11,276 nt of DNA from Rhodothermales bacterium (GTDB taxonomy: Bacteria > Bacteroidota > Rhodothermia > Rhodothermales > VXPQ01): NCBI GenBank assembly GCA_028283985.1, contig JANQSQ010000461.1, positions 1-11,276 on the forward strand. The letters run 5' to 3'. This document shows, in pieces, positions 8,185 to 11,276 of the stretch. The translations under genes and the position numbers were made by a program. A model generated the notes under the pieces. It was not told the origin of the DNA and did not search any database. It worked only from the letters and a program-made list of their open reading frames with translations. Within the stretch, counting starts at the first letter, position 1. Every line of letters starts with the position of its first letter.

Positions 8185-9219
8185 TTATTTTTCGCGGTGT
8201 ATGGTATAATCGACCAGACCGAGCATCGCGTTCCGCGCTCCTGTCGGGGGCATATCCTGGAGCAATTTGCGGGCCGTATCGGCGTGTTCGCGCATTTTCT
8301 GGCGGGCATAGGCTATGCCGCCCCGGCGTTCGGCATAGGCATATATGGTCTGTCTGTCGCGGCGATTCTTGCTTTTTTTCCGGACAATACGCAAAATATC
8401 GCGTCGTTCTTTTGAGGCGGCTTCCGCGAGTGCGTGAATAAGCGGGAGGGTCATTTTCTTTTCCTGCAGGTCGATACCGATGGGCTTCCCGATATCTTTG
8501 GCCCCGTAGTCGAAAAGGTCGTCCCGTATCTGGAAAGCCAATCCAAGATGTTCGCCGGCTTTCTGCATGGTGTGCAATACGTCGCGATCGGCGGAAGCGC
8601 TCAGGGCGCCGCATCCCATACAGGCTGCAATGAGCGAAGCCGTTTTGTCCGAGATAATCCGGAAGTAGGTTTTTTCGTCGATGTCGAGGCGGCGGGTCTT
8701 TTCGATCTGAAGCAGTTCTCCCTCGCTCATGCGGCGTACCGCGTCGGAGAGTATATGAAGCACTTCGTAGTCCCCGTACCGGAGCGACAGCAACAGGCCG
8801 CGGCTGAGCAGAAAATCGCCGAAGAGGACAGCGATCTTGTTTTTCCAGAGTGCATTGATAGAGAAGGCGCTCCTCCGTCTTTCGGCGGTGTCCACCACAT
8901 CGTCATGCACCAGGGTAGCGGTATGCATCAATTCGACCAGCGCTGCCGCCCTGTAGGTGGTTTCGGTGACGCCTCCGCACATTTTCGCCGACAGAAGAAC
9001 AAGCATGGGACGAATTTCCTTGCCCTTCTGGCGCAGCATGTACCGCGTCACCTTGTCAAGCAGATTGGCGTCGGAACGTACGGAGTCTCGAAAGTACCGG
9101 CGGAAGACGCCGAGTTCCTCATCGACTGTAGCGCGAATGTCCCGTAGCGCGCCGGGAATATCCCCGACGGCCGGTAGCGTATCGGAACGTTCGGGCAAGA
9201 GAGTATCCGTTTCCGGCAT
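8185..9219 (-). CDS. Long-chain trans-polyprenyl diphosphate synthase (octaprenyl/heptaprenyl type)
   Basis: This cytoplasmic prenyltransferase extends farnesyl or geranylgeranyl diphosphate with isopentenyl diphosphate to make the side chain of respiratory quinone. With ATG 9219 the protein has 344 residues, usual for the family; a TTG 32 codons upstream would add an unconserved tail. Visible in order are KGKEIRP (65-71), which binds isopentenyl diphosphate, the first aspartate-rich motif HDDVVD (105-110) followed by the arginine-rich R-R-R, the GELLQ motif (167-171), the K-T pair in SDKTASL, the second aspartate-rich motif FQIRDDLFDY (229-238), and GKPIGIDLQEKKMTLPL (244-260). Chain length cannot be read with confidence, so no symbol is given. 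It is the first of four same-strand genes; the gap to the next gene is 71 bases. No Shine-Dalgarno is visible. Confidence 0.93.
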   Translation of the reverse strand: MPETDTLLPERSDTLPAVGDIPGALRDIRATVDEELGVFRRYFRDSVRSDANLLDKVTRYMLRQKGKEIRPMLVLLSAKMCGGVTETTYRAAALVELMHTATLVHDDVVDTAERRRSAFSINALWKNKIAVLFGDFLLSRGLLLSLRYGDYEVLHILSDAVRRMSEGELLQIEKTRRLDIDEKTYFRIISDKTASLIAACMGCGALSASADRDVLHTMQKAGEHLGLAFQIRDDLFDYGAKDIGKPIGIDLQEKKMTLPLIHALAEAASKERRDILRIVRKKSKNRRDRQTIYAYAERRGGIAYARQKMREHADTARKLLQDMPPTGARNAMLGLVDYTIHREK

Positions 9220-9418
9220 ACAGAGATGAAATGCGAAGAGTTGCTGTACGCTTATCCTGGGCGAAAGGTAACGTATACGCCGGTTTATTGCAGATGTTTG
9301 CCTGCTCTGCGGCAAGGAAACCAGTCTCTTTTGCGGGCAGGTGCGTGACCTGTTGCTCTATCGCCTCGGACATGGTATTCCGGAAGACACGATATTCCGG
9401 CGATGTTCATGCCGTGCG
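9220..9418. other. Intergenic region upstream of the prenyl synthase gene
   Basis: These 199 bases separate two minus-strand genes. On the minus strand TACCTTTC at about 9265-9272, with TCTG 20 bases upstream of it, loosely resembles the Bacteroidota -7/-33 promoter pattern and would suit transcription of the prenyl synthase, but it is a weak match. TATTCCGG occurs twice (near 9376 and 9393) as a direct repeat. A minus-strand frame starting at 9373 runs into the synthase gene out of frame and is not credited. Confidence 0.3.
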
Positions 9419-9943
9419 TCACCGGGTAATAATGATCGTGTCGGGTACAATGAACGCATCGGTGAAATGTCGGACAAGGACACTATGCAACGCCTGGGCC
9501 TCCTCGCGCGACAGAAAGTCCCCGACGCGGATGCGGTAATACGGCTGGCTGTATACGTTGTAGACGGGGAGTCCCTCGGGAAAAATATCCTCGGGCACAG
9601 CGCCTTCGTCATGCTGCCTTCGCCACCATGATTGTACGTTTTCCTGCGCCTCCGTGGCTGCGTTGCGCTCGATAGACGAAAATATCTGTACCCGGAATCC
9701 TGGCACTTCCGATCGGAGACCCTCGGCGGCGCGGCCTTCCATGAGGTGGGCCGGAACGTCGTGTGTAATGGCCGTCAGCGTGTCGAGGGGGGTATCGGGA
9801 TATGGGGCAGGATCGAAGTTTTCGTAGCGGGAAATATCGACAACCGGCGTCGGCACAGCGCGTACGTCCACGGTAGCGCTTCTCTCGGAAGAAGCACAGC
9901 CCCATATAAGCGTAATCAGCAGCGCCACCGTGCCGTATCGCAT
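9419..9943 (-). CDS. SPOR-domain lipoprotein
   Basis: This predicted envelope lipoprotein carries a C-terminal SPOR domain, a fold known to bind denuded peptidoglycan glycan at division sites and elsewhere. Taking ATG 9943 gives 174 residues: a short hydrophobic signal with the lipobox LIWGC and lipidated C16, a linker rich in P, D and T, and the SPOR domain at about residues 82-173. That domain begins FRVQIFSS and contains YYRIRVGDF and the helix REEAQALHSVLVRHF. AGGG lies eight bases before ATG 9943, which favours it; ATG 9952, three codons upstream in frame, is the alternative (177 residues). The frame stays open to 10234, but that extension does not look coding. The gene is 199 bases upstream of the prenyl synthase start, on the same strand. 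A cell-wall role is inferred from the domain only. Confidence 0.87.
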   Translation of the reverse strand: MRYGTVALLITLIWGCASSERSATVDVRAVPTPVVDISRYENFDPAPYPDTPLDTLTAITHDVPAHLMEGRAAEGLRSEVPGFRVQIFSSIERNAATEAQENVQSWWRRQHDEGAVPEDIFPEGLPVYNVYSQPYYRIRVGDFLSREEAQALHSVLVRHFTDAFIVPDTIIITR

Positions 9944-9952
9944 CGCATTCAT

Positions 9953-10312
9953 CCCTGTTTTCAGGTTTCGGCCATCACGCTTGTTGTCCCGAATAAACAT
10001 GCCCGTGGAATGATTTAAGGAAAAGTATGGTTCCTTATTATGCTTGAGGATACTCCGATTAAGTCCGCGAAGTTCAGAGGCTGAGAGGGGTGCGCTGGCA
10101 AGGAATGACGAAGCGGTGTAATGTGGCGGCCCCGCACAATGAGGAATGACACAGCCAGCGTGCTTCTCGCAGCCTTCCGAAGGGCGCTTCACGACCGCGA
10201 TGTCCCGAATCCGTAGTGTTTCCGCTAATTTCAACGACGCAATTGTGATATCTTTTACAAACGAACGTGAAGCGCTGATCGAAGCGATTTTAATCAGAGT
10301 ATCCTTTAATAT
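9953..10312. other. Gene-poor intergenic region with small repeats
   Basis: About 400 bases lie between divergent genes with no convincing coding sequence and no tRNA-like cloverleaf. It should hold the promoter of the SPOR lipoprotein gene (minus), though no clear consensus is visible. It contains a small hairpin, AAGGAA/TTCCTT with an 8-base loop (10017-10036), and a repeat-bearing element at 10093-10160 listed separately. Confidence 0.5.
10093..10160. repeat. Small palindromic element with nested direct repeats
   Basis: CGCTGGC (10093-10099) and GCCAGCG (10154-10160) form a perfect 7-bp inverted repeat. Just inside them GGAATGAC occurs twice in direct orientation (10102-10109 and 10143-10150). 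At the centre TGTGGCG and CGCACA (10122-10138) can pair with one bulged base. The layout resembles a small REP- or MITE-like element, but only one copy is seen here. Confidence 0.35.
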
Positions 10313-10343
10313 TTGCGCCGTTTGCCGATGCGTTTTATATTAG
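10312..10343 (+). promoter_or_regulatory. Predicted promoter for the small basic protein gene
   Basis: TTGCGC (10313-10318) and TATATT (10336-10341) are separated by exactly 17 bases, a sigma-70-like arrangement. The same place fits the Bacteroidota pattern: TTTG at 10312, then 20 bases, then TATATTAG against a TAnnTTTG consensus with one mismatch. It sits in a locally AT-rich stretch and would start transcription near 10349, ahead of both candidate start codons of the next gene. Confidence 0.4.
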
Positions 10344-10476
10344 CCAATTGTTAGGGCGTTTTGTGGAGTAAATGGGTGAAAATCTTACAGTGCCCCGGTC
10401 CGGGGCATTGGTTCGGGTTCATGCCTTACTACACATCGCGCATCATTTGTTCTCTATTCATCTACCTACCCTGATC

Positions 10477-10797
10477 ATGGCATTTCGTACTTCCACGCTT
10501 TCCAAGGATGATGCACTGTCACAACTTGCATCCATGCGTTCGCGCAGCGGCAATAACCGTCCCGGCCGCCGGAGCAAGTATGCCGGCATATCCGAAAGAG
10601 CTGCTTTGTTAACCGAAGATACCGTCCTCCGGGTGGTTATCCCCAAGAAGCAGATACAACCCTTGAAGGCATACCTGATTAAACATCACGGGCGTATATT
10701 CACCGTCAAGACCGCGCCGAAAAGCGGAGAGGATGTGACGGCCTTCATTTTTCGACAGGATTTACCGCCGAAACGGAGTTACGCGAAAAAGGCGTGA
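10477..10797 (+). CDS. Small basic protein of unknown function
   Basis: I do not recognise this 106-residue protein. It is strongly basic: residues about 20-40 form an R/K/G/N-rich, probably flexible region (SMRSRSGNNRPGRRSKY). A compact alpha/beta-looking part follows (LRVVIPKKQIQPLKAYL, then GRIFTVKTAPK), ending in the basic tail KRSYAKKA. No signal peptide or membrane segment is present, so binding to a nucleic acid is a reasonable guess, no more. ATG 10477 gives a sensible N-terminus but lacks a ribosome site. An in-frame ATG at 10372 has GGAG three bases before it and would add 35 residues, including a His-rich hydrophobic stretch; that start is a real alternative. A predicted promoter lies upstream. 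The last 26 bases are the first unit of a tandem array that continues past the stop. Confidence 0.68.
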   Translation: MAFRTSTLSKDDALSQLASMRSRSGNNRPGRRSKYAGISERAALLTEDTVLRVVIPKKQIQPLKAYLIKHHGRIFTVKTAPKSGEDVTAFIFRQDLPPKRSYAKKA

Positions 10798-10888
10798 GAC
10801 GGAGTTCGCGAAACGGAGTTACGCGAAGAAGACGTGAAACGGGGTTGCGTGAAAAAGACGTGAAACGGGGTTACGTGAAAAAGACGTG
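10771..10888 (+). repeat. 26-bp tandem repeat spanning the stop codon of the small basic protein gene
   Basis: Four full units of 26 bp, consensus of the type AAACGGRGTTRCGYGAARA followed by AGRCGTG, lie at 10771-10796, 10811-10836, 10837-10862 and 10863-10888. A 14-base degenerate unit lies at 10797-10810. The first unit encodes the last residues KRSYAKK of the small basic protein, and its final TG plus the next A makes the stop. Later units carry A/G and C/T differences from the first, so the copies have diverged. Confidence 0.85.
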
Positions 10889-10937
10889 AAAGATTAACAT
10901 ACCCCGATTCCAGCCCCATAACTTCACATCTCATTAA

Positions 10938-10964
10938 ATTTTCCAAATAGATATTTAGGGAAAT
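10938..10964. terminator. Hairpin between convergent genes, candidate bidirectional terminator
   Basis: Bases 10938-10948 pair with 10953-10964 to give eleven pairs (one T-G, one bulged A at 10957) around the loop AGAT. It lies in AT-rich DNA between the small basic protein gene (plus) and dapD (minus), and A/T runs flank the stem on both sides, as expected for a terminator serving both genes. Confidence 0.45.
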
Positions 10965-10973
10965 CGAACAAAC

Positions 10974-11276
10974 TCATCGAAGGATCTCTTCAAGCGCGGT
11001 GGCCGCATCGGTTTTCCGATCCCGGTACTTTACGATGACAGGGGTGTACAGCGACAGCCCATGCTGATCGGCGAAGCTTCCCGAAGCGCTGCGCGCGCCC
11101 GGCGCCACGACCGCATTTTCGGGGATTTCAAGGATGTCTTGCTCGTTGCGTCCGATGATATTTTCCCGCGCGAGATCGTAGAGGCGTGTCGATCCGGTAA
11201 GCACAACGCCCGGTGCGAGCACGGCCCCTGCCCGGATAAGGCACCCCTCGTATACGCCGCATCCACCCCCGACGAA
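10974..11276 (-). CDS. dapD: 2,3,4,5-tetrahydropyridine-2,6-dicarboxylate N-succinyltransferase, 3' end only
   Basis: DapD transfers a succinyl group from succinyl-CoA to tetrahydrodipicolinate in the succinylase branch of diaminopimelate and lysine synthesis, in the cytoplasm. Only the last 100 residues are present; the frame is open through the right edge, so the GTG at 11222 is not a real start. The visible part begins in the left-handed beta-helix of hexapeptide repeats (FVGGGCGVYEG, IRAGAVLAPGVVLTGSTRLYDL). It continues with PENAVVAPGARS and ends with the characteristic VIVKYRDRKTDAATALEEILR-type C-terminus, which includes the KYRD/KTDA signature of the family. It converges on the small basic protein gene, with a hairpin between them. 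The similarity is strong and the length after the signature is as expected, so the 3' end appears intact. Confidence 0.92.
   Translation of the reverse strand, partial: FVGGGCGVYEGCLIRAGAVLAPGVVLTGSTRLYDLARENIIGRNEQDILEIPENAVVAPGARSASGSFADQHGLSLYTPVIVKYRDRKTDAATALEEILR

Noticed and set aside
8114..8614. 167-codon upstream extension of the exported helical protein
   Set aside because: It lies over the prenyl synthase gene in another frame, is arginine-rich like a shadow frame, and the signal peptide begins at 8113.
9119..9373. Minus-strand frame of 84 codons with a protein-like beginning, upstream of the prenyl synthase gene
   Set aside because: It overlaps the first 100 bases of the prenyl synthase in a different frame and has no recognisable domain; the synthase is certain.
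9944..10234. N-terminal extension of the SPOR lipoprotein
   Set aside because: The lipobox-bearing signal must be close to the N-terminus, so the extra 97 codons cannot be part of the protein.
9953..10371. tRNA or structured RNA gene in the intergenic region
   Set aside because: No T-loop GGTTCGA-type sequence, no acceptor stem and no recognised riboswitch core were found.
10771..10888. CRISPR array
   Set aside because: The 26-bp units are directly adjacent with no spacers, and the first is part of a coding sequence.

Overview
The window most likely comes from a member of the Bacteroidota/Rhodothermota side of the tree. This is inferred from gene content: a Rhodothermus/Salinibacter-style long-chain polyprenyl diphosphate synthase, a SPOR-domain lipoprotein, an exported ThuA + PQQ-type sugar dehydrogenase fusion paired with a cytochrome c, a succinylase-type DapD, and few Shine-Dalgarno sequences. 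No rRNA or other decisive marker is present, so the assignment is tentative.

Left third (1-3957): a defence segment. A 5'-truncated gene encodes a type I-like N6-adenine methylase fused to a single target-recognition domain (an M plus half-S polypeptide). One base after its stop comes a 224-residue restriction endonuclease that looks MamI-like. Together they look like a compact restriction-modification system in which a one-TRD modification enzyme would dimerise to read an interrupted palindrome. A solitary PD-(D/E)XK nuclease-family gene converges on it from the other strand. The nuclease gene is locally AT-richer than the metabolic genes (23 G+C in bases 3001-3060 against 37 in bases 5881-5940), which suggests acquired DNA.

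Middle (4085-9219): four minus-strand genes, read right to left. They are a polyprenyl diphosphate synthase (isoprenoid-quinone tail), a predicted exported helical protein of unknown function, an exported ThuA/glucose-sorbosone dehydrogenase fusion with an extra beta-rich insert, and a membrane-anchored monohaem cytochrome c. The last two overlap by ATGA, so the cytochrome is the obvious electron acceptor of the dehydrogenase. The small gaps make an operon possible.

Right part (9419-11276): a SPOR-domain lipoprotein gene (minus), then about 400 bases without a convincing gene but with repeats and a plausible promoter. Next is a small basic protein of unknown function (plus), whose 3' end is copied in a 26-bp tandem array running past the stop codon. 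A strong hairpin follows, then the 3' end of dapD (lysine/diaminopimelate pathway, minus), which is cut by the window edge.
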